Assembly: GCF_002277895.1 (NCBI RefSeq)
Contig: NZ_CP022999.1
Location: forward strand, 496,001 to 560,000
From: Rhizobium sp. 11515TR
GTDB lineage: Bacteria; Pseudomonadota; Alphaproteobacteria; Rhizobiales; Rhizobiaceae
DNA: 64,000 nt
Direction: 5' to 3'
In this document: piece by piece, positions 8,695-16,896 of the stretch
Layout of the letters: each line of letters starts with the position of its first letter
How positions within the stretch are numbered: the first letter of the stretch is position 1
Position numbers and translations under genes: made by a program
The notes under the pieces: model-generated
Told to the model about the DNA's origin: nothing
Database searches by the model: none
What the model saw: only the letters and a program-made list of their open reading frames with translations

Positions 8695-8889
8695 CGATTG
8701 AACTCCGTTTTCGATCTTATTGAAATACGACCTGAAGCCGCGAAGTATTAGTCGGCCAGCAGGCACATCAATCGTTCTTCAGGTTGGTGAATGGGCCGAC
8801 GAGGCATGGCATCCAAGCTTCCCGGATTATGCTTTCCGGCTCGGGCGATAAGTCGGAGGTAATCACCGTCCTCCGACCGCAATTCGAAT

Positions 8890-8926
8890 AGAGCTAGATC
8901 ACAGAGCTAGATCACAGAGCTAGATC
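8890..8926. repeat. Tandem repeat of AGAGCTAGATCAC, 2.8 copies
   Basis: Two perfect copies (8890-8902 and 8903-8915) and a partial third (8916-8926) lie in non-coding sequence. They could be repeated operator sites or a simple slippage product. Confidence 0.85.
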
Positions 8927-9178
8927 GATGTGCGTAGACGATTCACAGGGCTTTATCGACCGCTCCGGCGGCTAGTAATTCGAGTCCGCAGACGTTGAGT
9001 TCCGTCGATGTGGGCCACTCGCCAACGGAGTGGGGTGAGCTGAGAGAACCTGAGAGTACTCGGCATATGGCCGGCTCGGAGGTGAGCGTAAACCTCAATT
9101 TGCACACCGTACTCTAGCCTCTGTGGCACGACGATGTACTAAGGGAGTTGGTTCGCGCGACCGCCTATGCTTGACAGA

Positions 9179-9207
9179 AAACGGCACGGGGATCTCCCGT
9201 GCCGTTT
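9179..9207 (-). terminator. Intrinsic terminator of the catalase gene
   Basis: A perfect 12-bp stem (AAACGGCACGGG with CCCGTGCCGTTT) with a 5-base loop. Read leftward, it is followed by a T-run and lies about 75 bp after the catalase stop at 9281. Confidence 0.75.
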
Positions 9208-9280
9208 CGTGGAGCGCAGAAATCTGCCCTGATACCTGCCGGGAAATCCAAACAGATCGCTGCGCGCACCTCTTGCTTCT

Positions 9281-10723
9281 CTACTGCGCATCAAGATCGA
9301 GTGCAGCCGCAAGTCGAACGCCATAGTCAACGTCAGCTCGGCGGCAGTTCTCGACATGTCGAGCCTTCACGGCCATTGAGACACCGGCCATCGCTCTGAC
9401 CGTATTCGCGATAAGCACCTCTTTCTGCTCTTCACCCATCAAGCGGAAGAGATCACCCGGCTGTTCATAGTGGTCGTCATCGATGCGATGATCATACCGG
9501 TCGGCCGATCCGGCTAGCTCGAGCGGAGGTTCCCGATAATCCGGCTGTTCATCCCAACTTCCACGTGAGTTCGGCACATAGCTCGTTTGAGCACCATAGT
9601 TTCCGTCGATCCGCATGGAGCCATCTCGATGATAAGAATGGTAAGGACAGCGTGGTGAGTTGACCGGAATCTGATGGTGATTGACGCCGAGACGGTATCT
9701 TGCCGCATCGCCGTAGGAGAATAGGCGCGCCTGCAACATTCGGTCGGGCGAAAAGCCCAGACCCGGCACGATATTGGCGGGGGAGAAGGACGCCTGTTCG
9801 ACTTCCGCGAAGAAATTTTCCGGGTTGCGGTTCAGTTCCAGAACTCCAACCTCGATAAGCGGATATTCTGAGTGTCGCCAAACCTTCGTGAGATCGAAAG
9901 GATTGTGCCGATGGGTTTTTGCCTGCTCTTCCGACATAACCTGGATATAGAGCTTCCAGCGTGGATATTCGCCGTTTTCAATGCTTTCGAAGAGATCCCG
10001 TTGATGGCTTTCCCGGTCGCGTCCGATCAAATGAGCTGCCTCGTCATCGGACAGGTTCGCGATACCCTGTTGGGATTTTAGGGTAAACTTCACCCAATGC
10101 CGCTCGTTGGCCGCATTGACCATGCTGAATGTGTGGCTGCCGAAACCATGCATATTCCGGAATGTCTTAGGAATTCCGCGGTCCGACATGATGATTGTCA
10201 CCTGATGCAACGCCTCAGGCAACAAAGTCCAGAAGTCCCAATTGTTCTCAGCACTCCGCATCCCCGTTCGGGGGTCGCGTTTCACCGCGTGATTGAGATC
10301 CGGGAAGCGCAGCGGATCTCGGAAGAAGAAGACAGGGGTATTGTTGCCGACAAGGTCCCAGTTTCCCTGTTCGGTGTAGAACTTGATCGCGAAGCCACGA
10401 ATGTCCCGTTCAGCATCGGCCGCCCCGCGTTCGCCGGCGACCGTTGAGAACCTGATGAAAATCGGCGTTTCTTTGCCAATTTCGGAAAAGAGAGCCGCCT
10501 TGCTGTAACGCGTGACGTCGCTCGTTACCGTGAACCTGCCAAAAGCGCCCGCGCCCTTGGCGTGCATCCGGCGTTCCGGGATGACTTCTCGATCGAAGTG
10601 CGCAAGCTTCTCGATTAGCCAAATGTCCTGGAGCAGCGCCGGCCCACGACGGCCTGCCGTTTCAATATTGAAGTTGTCCGCTACAGGCGCGCCTGCGGCC
10701 GTGGTCAGCTTTCCTTGAGTCAT
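9281..10723 (-). CDS. katA: Clade-3 monofunctional haem catalase
   Basis: A 480-residue small-subunit catalase that disproportionates hydrogen peroxide. The distal histidine is at about 54 in [12 protein letters not shown], the distal asparagine near 128 in [12 protein letters not shown], and the proximal haem-ligand tyrosine near 337 in [14 protein letters not shown]. The protein lacks a signal peptide and lacks the extra C-terminal domain of large catalases, so it is probably a cytoplasmic tetramer. ATG at 10723 is chosen because AAGGG lies eight bases upstream; the open frame continues to 10849 without coding character. It fits the oxidative-stress theme of this region. Confidence 0.95.
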   Translation of the reverse strand: MTQGKLTTAAGAPVADNFNIETAGRRGPALLQDIWLIEKLAHFDREVIPERRMHAKGAGAFGRFTVTSDVTRYSKAALFSEIGKETPIFIRFSTVAGERGAADAERDIRGFAIKFYTEQGNWDLVGNNTPVFFFRDPLRFPDLNHAVKRDPRTGMRSAENNWDFWTLLPEALHQVTIIMSDRGIPKTFRNMHGFGSHTFSMVNAANERHWVKFTLKSQQGIANLSDDEAAHLIGRDRESHQRDLFESIENGEYPRWKLYIQVMSEEQAKTHRHNPFDLTKVWRHSEYPLIEVGVLELNRNPENFFAEVEQASFSPANIVPGLGFSPDRMLQARLFSYGDAARYRLGVNHHQIPVNSPRCPYHSYHRDGSMRIDGNYGAQTSYVPNSRGSWDEQPDYREPPLELAGSADRYDHRIDDDHYEQPGDLFRLMGEEQKEVLIANTVRAMAGVSMAVKARHVENCRRADVDYGVRLAAALDLDAQ

Positions 10724-11746
10724 GTTCATCGCCCTTGCGTTTGAGTAAAGGCAATAGGCCACCTGCTTCTTCCTCCGTACAGCTATACCCTCGTTTGATT
10801 GCGCTCGATGACGGGAGAATACATCCAGGAAGACAATCTTAAATTGCATTTGCCATGACGCGAATTACTCTTCCTTGGAAAGTTTGAAGCAAGCCCATCG
10901 CCTCAGGTTGCGCTCACCTGTCGCCACCAGCCCGACCGGAGCGTCATGAAAGTTAGATCGAACAATTCGATTTACAGCATGTTTTCAATCCTAAGCCGTA
11001 GGCCACCGTCCATCACCGACGAAAAAATCGTACTGCCTGCATCCTCACATACGATCGTCCCGCCTGCCCCATAGATGTCGATTGCCGGTTACGACACCTC
11101 GTCAATACGGTGATGTACGATCTGTATTTCAGGAAGACTCCGCGGGCTCAACGCCGGCGCTGGCGAGCGGCGCGCGTGCAGATGTCTAGACCGATCATGT
11201 GCCTTGGACGCCACGAAACGGTTGGGAATTCGCGTGTCGATCGGTTTTGCAAACTGGTCTTGAATCGCCAAGCCCCGCAAAAAAGGGCCGTCTTCGGCGG
11301 GAAGACGGCCCACTATGCGGACGCGGCATCCGCAGTCCTCGACAACAAGGGGATGCCGAGGAGAGTCAAGCCGCTTCGGATGAGGGAGGAACGCGGTCTT
11401 GACGGTTTGAGGTTACTCCGTGGGGAATCCTGTAAAAGTTATACGTTGGTTTTGCCTGAACTAATGGTTCGAGACGAACACCTGCAGACCTGCACTGGAG
11501 GATCGACACCGCGATGTTTTCCCCGAAAGCAATTGATCTGCGCTCAACAACCATCTGCTTCTCCCGGTGCATTTCTCTCGTTCATTGACGCGGTATGGTT
11601 GTGTAGGTTGCTATAACTCCTACCGCCAGAACGAGCGTCTCCAGATCTGGATTTCTATCTAGGAACTCTGCTTGTGAGTGTACCGGCCTGACGGCATCTC
11701 TAAACAGATAAACCGACGACAGGGAACATACGACTCCGCAGTTCGC
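10724..11746. other. About 1 kb without a supported gene
   Basis: The longest forward frame (11110-11616) and the short reverse frames have no recognisable motifs and atypical composition. A leftward frame around 10990-11090 is open for about 35 codons and could be the tail of a decayed gene, but I cannot name it. A leftward terminator-like hairpin lies at 11285-11311 with no intact gene close before it, which suggests gene loss here. The catalase promoter should be at the left edge. Confidence 0.4.
11285..11311 (-). terminator. Strong leftward terminator without an obvious upstream gene
   Basis: GGGCCGTCTTC pairs with GAAGACGGCCC around a 5-base loop; on the reverse strand it is followed by six T (A-run at 11279-11284). 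The nearest leftward gene ends about 440 bp earlier, at 11747. Confidence 0.6.
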
Positions 11747-12700
11747 TCACTGCGCTGGAGGCAAGAATTCAGTCAGTGCCGCCGTTACAGCAACGGGTTG
11801 CTCTTCAGGAATCCAATGACCCGCACCCTCAACAACGATAGCGCGAACATTCTTCGCGACATGGCGAATATGCTCTCCATAGACGGCACCTAGTCCTCCG
11901 ATCCCGCTCATCGCAAGAACAGGCATTTCTAACTTATTCTCAGCGAATATCTTGTTGGCGGCAACATCCTCGGGAAATGCGCGGTAATACTCAAAGCCCG
12001 CGCGAAGTGCTCCTGGCTGTGAATATGAGCGGCCATATATCTCGTCCGCTTCATTGTCGAACGCGCGCGAATTCACGCCCTCCACGTTGTGAAACCATTT
12101 GAGATACGCTAACTCACGTCCGGCGATCAACATTTCCGGAACGTCACGCAGTGCGTGGAACCTAAAATGCCAGGTGCGCGGCCCCTTGACCCACTCGTCC
12201 CATGGATCAATCCCCGGTAGTGGTACATCAAGAATTGCCAGCGTCTTCACCTCGTCAGGATGTTGGGCTGCATAGGCGTAGACGACCATCCCGCCCATGT
12301 CGTGTCCTATTAGATTTATTGCGGGGCCAAGGCCAAGATTGTTGACCAGCTTCCGGATATCTTGTGCGATCGCCGCCTTCTCATATCCTGCTACCGGCTT
12401 CGCTGTATCGCCTAACCCGCGGAGATCGGGCGCGAGAACCGTATACCCGCGGGCTGCTAACTCTGGCATTACGTAGCGCCACATATAGGAAGTCGTGCCC
12501 CAGCCATGAAGAAGGACAACCGTCTGAGGACCGCCACGCGCTAGCAAATAGTGATAATTGACGCCATCAACATCCGATTTGCCATCAACTATCGAATTTG
12601 ACGCACCAGGCGCTCTATCAGCCGCCATGACTTCCGTCATCCAAACGGTACCCCACGCGAAAACTGCAAGCATTAGAGCAGTCGTAGCAAGTCTGCGCAT
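11747..12700 (-). CDS. Exported alpha/beta-hydrolase, epoxide-hydrolase-like
   Basis: A 317-residue protein with an N-terminal hydrophobic signal sequence (about 26 residues ending near VMAA). The core is an alpha/beta-hydrolase with HGWGTTSYMW (oxyanion region) and the nucleophile elbow GHDMGG, in which aspartate replaces serine; this is typical of epoxide hydrolases and haloalkane or haloacetate dehalogenases, which form an alkyl-enzyme ester. The histidine lies in GAGHWIPEEQP. A cap domain spans about residues 160-240. The substrate is not predictable, but a detoxification role fits the neighbours. Confidence 0.85.
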   Translation of the reverse strand: MRRLATTALMLAVFAWGTVWMTEVMAADRAPGASNSIVDGKSDVDGVNYHYLLARGGPQTVVLLHGWGTTSYMWRYVMPELAARGYTVLAPDLRGLGDTAKPVAGYEKAAIAQDIRKLVNNLGLGPAINLIGHDMGGMVVYAYAAQHPDEVKTLAILDVPLPGIDPWDEWVKGPRTWHFRFHALRDVPEMLIAGRELAYLKWFHNVEGVNSRAFDNEADEIYGRSYSQPGALRAGFEYYRAFPEDVAANKIFAENKLEMPVLAMSGIGGLGAVYGEHIRHVAKNVRAIVVEGAGHWIPEEQPVAVTAALTEFLPPAQ

Positions 12701-12914
12701 TTTAGACTCCGAGTTGTCACACGAAGTGTCTCAAGACGCGAAATGGCTTCCCGCGTCTATAGAACGATCGTATGCAAGCTCATTCGTAAAGCCAGCGGCG
12801 GGCATCGCCCTAAGTCAAAGCGTATACTCGCGCCAATACTCCAGGGTCCCATATTGGCCCGGCCCCACCTCCGTTATCGTTGAATGGAATTCAAACCCCG
12901 GTGAGGGCATAGCT

Positions 12915-13097
12915 TTATCCTGTCTCGTTGTCATCGCTCTCAGAAACGGGCTTTCGGAGGATGGGCTTCGGAGTCCGGTCTCCAACCTTGACTTTGATAC
13001 GTCTTCCAAGTGGTCGAAAGTCTGGTCCGAGAGCAGAGCCAAACGAGCTCCCCTTCGACGTTTGGCTATCGTCATGCATTTTCTTTTCGTCAGACAT
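12915..13097 (-). CDS. Small charged protein at the end of the AAA-protease operon
   Basis: A 60-residue protein beginning MSDEKKMHDDSQTSK, acidic at both ends with a basic centre (RPLGRRIKVKVGD). It starts 20 bp after the phosphoesterase stop; AGGAG lies about 14 bases before the ATG, and a TTG at 13121 that overlaps the previous stop is an alternative start. I do not recognise a family. Its position makes it a likely last gene of the leftward operon. Competing short frames overlap it, so confidence is limited. Confidence 0.4.
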   Translation of the reverse strand: MSDEKKMHDDSQTSKGSSFGSALGPDFRPLGRRIKVKVGDRTPKPILRKPVSESDDNETG

Positions 13098-13117
13098 TGC
13101 TCTGGTGTCCGCTCCTA

Positions 13118-13888
13118 TCAACCGATCTCTACAACCATTTGCGGATCATAACCCGTATGCTCACCTGGATATCCCCGCGGATTGCACACAACCCGCGTGC
13201 GGGCGATTATGTAGTCGCTCTGATTATGCAGATGCCCGTGCACCCATAAATCAGGACCGTGAGCTGCAATCATGTCGTCGAGGTTCGATGCGTAGCAGGG
13301 GCTCAGCGGATCACCAATGAAACGCGGCGAGAGAGACCGCCAGCTCGGTGCATGATGTGTGACAACCACAACTTTGCGATCCTGCGCAACGGCAAGCGCA
13401 CCATCCAGAAAAGAGGTGGCCTCCACATGCTTTCGATAAAGGTGGATCGGCTTCAAGCGTCGGTATGGATTTCTCGACCACTTGATCTTCCGATAGTCAT
13501 TCATGCCACTTTCGGCCGCAGCCATTGCCAATATGGGATCTGAACCGAGAAGCCGATAGTCAGTCCACAATGTGGTGCCCAGGAAAAGGACACCTCCGAT
13601 AATGGCGGAGTCATTCTCAAGGTAGTAGAATCCGGGATGCCGCACGGCAGTCTCCCGTGCGCGATCGATGCTTTCGATGAGGGCTGCTCCGTAGGTCTCG
13701 TGATTGCCAGCGACAAAAACCACGGGCATCTTTGGCAAGACGTTTGCCGCGAGCCATTCAATACTGGGGACAATGCCCTTGTTGAGGATATCACCCGCGC
13801 AAATCATGATGTCTGCTTCCGGCGGTTCCGTCAGGAAACGAATTGCGCCGAATTCGAGATGCAGGTCCGAAGCGATCCAAGCCTTCAT
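13118..13888 (-). CDS. Calcineurin-like metallophosphoesterase
   Basis: A 256-residue metallophosphoesterase of the calcineurin superfamily. All five metal-binding blocks are visible: SDLHLEF at residue 7, GDI near 32, GNHE near 61, the THHAP block and GHLH near 217. It has no signal peptide. Family members cleave phosphomono- or diesters, including nucleotides and nucleic acid ends; the substrate is unknown. Its ATG overlaps the stop of the AAA-protease gene by four bases, which indicates translational coupling and a shared role. Confidence 0.9.
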   Translation of the reverse strand: MKAWIASDLHLEFGAIRFLTEPPEADIMICAGDILNKGIVPSIEWLAANVLPKMPVVFVAGNHETYGAALIESIDRARETAVRHPGFYYLENDSAIIGGVLFLGTTLWTDYRLLGSDPILAMAAAESGMNDYRKIKWSRNPYRRLKPIHLYRKHVEATSFLDGALAVAQDRKVVVVTHHAPSWRSLSPRFIGDPLSPCYASNLDDMIAAHGPDLWVHGHLHNQSDYIIARTRVVCNPRGYPGEHTGYDPQMVVEIG

Positions 13889-15783
13889 GACGTTTTCTCC
13901 CCATCGAGCGCATGCCGGATTTCCGCCGCCGACAGCTCCTGCCGCTCAGACAAGAGCCGTGCCAGCGCCTCAACTTGTACCCGTCGTTCCGCAAGGATTT
14001 CGGTCGCTCTCGCTAGCTCCGTGTCCAGTCGCTGCCGCACGGTGCCCTGTAGCTGACGATCTTGACGGCGCATGTTTTCCCATGGTCTCTGGCCGTATCC
14101 CATGTCCATCAGAAGGTCATCGCCGAAGCCCAAACTCCTTTCCATCATGGTAGCCGTGTCATTTGCTAAACCAAGGTCGCCTTTCGCATCGCCGCCCGCC
14201 CCCGTGGAGTGGTCTCCGAGGATGACCCGTTCAGCTGCCATCCCTGCCAGAAGGATCGCGATCTGGTCGCGGAAATGGCAAGCCTTCCCCATGTAGGGAA
14301 TGAGATCCTGAAACTGCGTTTCACCGAGATTGCCGTAGGCTGCTTTCGAGCTTTTGCCGCTCCGGATCCACACCTTCACGAGGGCTTCCGGTCGCAGAAC
14401 GTGTCCGACAACCGCATGCCCGATTTCGTGAACCGCAAGGCGAAACCGTTCTTCCTCTGTGAATGGAACGCTCGGCGGCATCGCATCGGTGACGTCAGTT
14501 GCCCGGATCACGGCCCGTCCTGATTTTCTCGCAAGGCGACGCGCATCGCGGGCAAGCTTTTCGATATCTGCCCCTGTCCAACCTTCAGATTGGCGGACGA
14601 ACTCCGTCAAATCACCCAGTTCGTGGCCTGGCAAATGATACTCGATAATCGCCCGCCGCGCTTCCTCGTCGGGCAACGGGATTTCGACGACCTTCTCCAA
14701 ACGCCCGGGTCTCAGAAGGGCGGGGTCGATGCGGTCCGCATCGTTCGTGGCGGCAACAACAACCACACCCTCCCTTCCCCCGGCCGGATCAAGGCACTCC
14801 AGAAGCCCGTTGATAACCTGTCTCTTGTAATCATGGTGGGGATCGTTCTGATTTGTCCGGCGGTCGCCGAAGCTATCGAACTCGTCGAGGAAAAGGATGG
14901 CCGGACGCTCATCCTGAGCCCTTTTGAACGCCCCACGCATTGCCTTTAGCATGTCACCAAGATGGCCCTTGGCCTGCCACGCAGCCGCCGATTCAGAGAT
15001 AAAGTTGACTCTGCAACTATTCGCGAGTGCCAAGGCGTAGGTAGTTTTTCCGCACCCAGGAGGACCACACAAGACAACGCCGCGGTCGACGTCGCGCCAC
15101 TCGATCTCGCCTTGTTGCCAAAGACGCAGGTCCTCAGCCAACTGCATGCCCCAAACTTTCGCCTCCCCATAGCCAGCAAGGTGTTCGAGACGCGTTTTCG
15201 CATTTTCAGGCCGCGGAGGCGGCTCCGACTCCCGAGTCGGCTGCGTCCTGCTTTGCATTTGGCGGACGACACGCGAAATCGGCCTTCCACGGCGCATGGC
15301 CGCGTGAATATCATGCAAGCTCTGAGTGGCAAGGTAGCTGGCCTCCTCGGCGGTCATCGGCAAACTGAGTTCTCGGGCCGCGGCCATCCACAGTTTCGGC
15401 TCAGGCGGATGAAGCACAATGCGTTGGTCGAGGACCATTCCCAATTCGGCAGAGATCTGGGTCTCATCACTGTAGAAAAGCACTGCTCGGTTGGTGTTCC
15501 TGAATCTCTGGACCAAGCCCCAACCCGACTGGGAAATGGCTTTGGCACAATCCACGGAAACCGGCCGGTCACCGTTCTCGGAAACTGCATAGAAAGGATC
15601 GAGAAGGTCGCGGGTCGCCGCTAGATAAGCTTCAAAGTCATCAAGACTCTGCAGCTTGACGGCAACAACAAAGCAGGTGGCTGAAAGAAACGGCCTAATC
15701 GCCCGCCTCACCGCCATCTGTGCGACGATGATTGGAAGACTGAGGGGCTGTCGTTCCGAACGCAACGAAATTAACGATCTCAT
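13885..15783 (-). CDS. Soluble FtsH-like AAA+ ATPase with M41 zinc-peptidase domain
   Basis: A 632-residue protein. A unique N-terminal region (1-200) precedes an AAA+ module: Walker A GPPGCGKT (240-247), Walker B ILFLDEFD (296-303), sensor ATND, and arginine fingers in LRPGRLEK. A C-terminal M41-type peptidase follows, with the zinc site HEIGH (452-456) and the distant aspartate ligand in GDAKGDLGLAND (about 536). Unlike true FtsH it shows no clear transmembrane pair, so it is probably cytosolic. It should unfold and degrade specific substrates, which are unknown. ATG at 15783 has AGAGG six bases upstream. It is the second gene of a four-gene operon. Confidence 0.9.
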   Translation of the reverse strand: MRSLISLRSERQPLSLPIIVAQMAVRRAIRPFLSATCFVVAVKLQSLDDFEAYLAATRDLLDPFYAVSENGDRPVSVDCAKAISQSGWGLVQRFRNTNRAVLFYSDETQISAELGMVLDQRIVLHPPEPKLWMAAARELSLPMTAEEASYLATQSLHDIHAAMRRGRPISRVVRQMQSRTQPTRESEPPPRPENAKTRLEHLAGYGEAKVWGMQLAEDLRLWQQGEIEWRDVDRGVVLCGPPGCGKTTYALALANSCRVNFISESAAAWQAKGHLGDMLKAMRGAFKRAQDERPAILFLDEFDSFGDRRTNQNDPHHDYKRQVINGLLECLDPAGGREGVVVVAATNDADRIDPALLRPGRLEKVVEIPLPDEEARRAIIEYHLPGHELGDLTEFVRQSEGWTGADIEKLARDARRLARKSGRAVIRATDVTDAMPPSVPFTEEERFRLAVHEIGHAVVGHVLRPEALVKVWIRSGKSSKAAYGNLGETQFQDLIPYMGKACHFRDQIAILLAGMAAERVILGDHSTGAGGDAKGDLGLANDTATMMERSLGFGDDLLMDMGYGQRPWENMRRQDRQLQGTVRQRLDTELARATEILAERRVQVEALARLLSERQELSAAEIRHALDGEKTS

Positions 15784-15820
15784 GGTGGGCCTCTTTGGAA
15801 TCGATGATGAAGGGGCAGGC

Positions 15821-16435
15821 TCAGCCCTTTATTCGTCTCACCATCGTTTCAGGCCCAATGAGCGCGTCATCAAGCTCGATTTCCAGCAAGCCCTGAAGAA
15901 TGAGTGAGGCAAGCGCGGCGACGGGCTGCGTTTCCCTGATCACCCGCATGCAGTCCGCAAATGAGAGTAGGCCCTCCTCATCCAACGCGCCAAGAAGGCG
16001 CACACGATCCCCGAGCGGCACGTTGTGCCCGCTGTAACGGAGCAGATCGCGGGCGTTTTTCAATCGGTAGCCGTCATAGATTTCCGAGCTGTCGACCTGG
16101 CGATACCGATAGCCCAACATGCTCGCCGCCTCGCAGAGAACTTCCGAGCAAAGCACTGGCTTTCGGTCCGGCGCATCCAGCATCCACCGAACTCCGGTGC
16201 TGTCGACCATCTCGAAATCCGACGCGTATTTGGGCGCGGCCAGATGTAGCGGCGGCGGAGCTGAATTCCACGAGATAACCGCGGCATTCAAATCGAGAAT
16301 GCATGCGAGATCCCGCGCGGCTTTCGAACGGAAATTGCTTACAGGTGGAGATTTCAGCGACGGATGTAGGTTTGGAACCTTGAGCGAGCTCGCCGTTAAA
16401 CGGCGTGTATTGCCAATATGATCCTGTGATGCCAT
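15821..16435 (-). CDS. TnsA-like protein with degraded nuclease motif, first gene of operon
   Basis: A 204-residue protein. Residues about 40-90 align by eye with the TnsA nuclease fold: SKAARDLACILD, then KYASDFEMVDSTGVRW and DAPDRKP, where TnsA has a glutamate, PDF aspartate and a lysine. The glutamate position is not evident and the lysine context is altered, so catalysis is doubtful. The C-terminal half (NARDLLRYSGHNVP onward) resembles the TnsA helical domain. ATG at 16435 is supported by GAGG about seven bases upstream. The gap to the AAA-protease gene is 37 bp, so they are likely cotranscribed. The family call is inference and a search could change it. Confidence 0.45.
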   Translation of the reverse strand: MASQDHIGNTRRLTASSLKVPNLHPSLKSPPVSNFRSKAARDLACILDLNAAVISWNSAPPPLHLAAPKYASDFEMVDSTGVRWMLDAPDRKPVLCSEVLCEAASMLGYRYRQVDSSEIYDGYRLKNARDLLRYSGHNVPLGDRVRLLGALDEEGLLSFADCMRVIRETQPVAALASLILQGLLEIELDDALIGPETMVRRIKG

Positions 16436-16896
16436 GTCTGACCTCAATACAAACGTAATGGACACCTCCGCTTTCGCGGTAGCGTTCAACGTATTCGTAT
16501 CGGGAACAGTCCAATCATCGACATAGCAGAGAGAACTCTCTTCATTAGCCAAACGGAATTTGCCGAAAGGCTAGCGCGGTGTGCTTAACAAAGGATTACC
16601 GAGCCGCGGACGCCCGCGTGCGCACCCCTATCTACGTGGCAAACTATCACGTCGAACGTCGCATGATCGATGTAATTTGCGTCACGGGTATGATGCTGAA
16701 GAAAATCACGAAGTAGAGATTCGTTAAATTTTGTGCACTGCAACACTAAAAATACACACCAATCTTCCGCTAAACCCTTCCTCAAACCAATGGTAACTTC
16801 CTATATTTCAGGGGATAACTTCTCGTTGTTATTGCAGGATGGCCTTTTCACTTTCTAATTAGCTTCAGCCTTAAATTGTAAGCTGGGTTTAATCGC
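16436..16896. other. Divergent promoter region between two unusual loci
   Basis: A 461-bp region between the leftward TnsA-like operon and the rightward KAP NTPase gene. The part from about 16700 is AT-rich (for example TAAATTTTGTG and ATTAGCTTCAGCC), unlike the flanking coding DNA. No gene is supported. Both operons probably start transcription here. Confidence 0.45.

Larger units (their letters stand above)
8695..9280. other. Intergenic region with tandem repeat and catalase terminator
   Basis: A 586-bp non-coding stretch. It holds a three-copy 13-bp repeat (8890-8926) and the hairpin at 9179-9207. Otherwise no gene is supported; the promoter of the leftward SDR gene must lie at its left side. 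Confidence 0.5.

Noticed and set aside
8890-8926. Short tandem repeats as a CRISPR array
   Set aside because: The 13-bp units are contiguous without spacers and no cas genes are present in the window.
11110-11616. A 168-codon forward frame as a gene
   Set aside because: No ribosome site or motif, it crosses a strong hairpin, and its composition is unlike the neighbouring genes.
12558-13151. A 197-codon forward frame overlapping the hydrolase start and the small operon gene
   Set aside because: It runs antisense to the 5' end of the hydrolase gene and to the small operon gene, and its translation has no domain pattern; judged a shadow frame.
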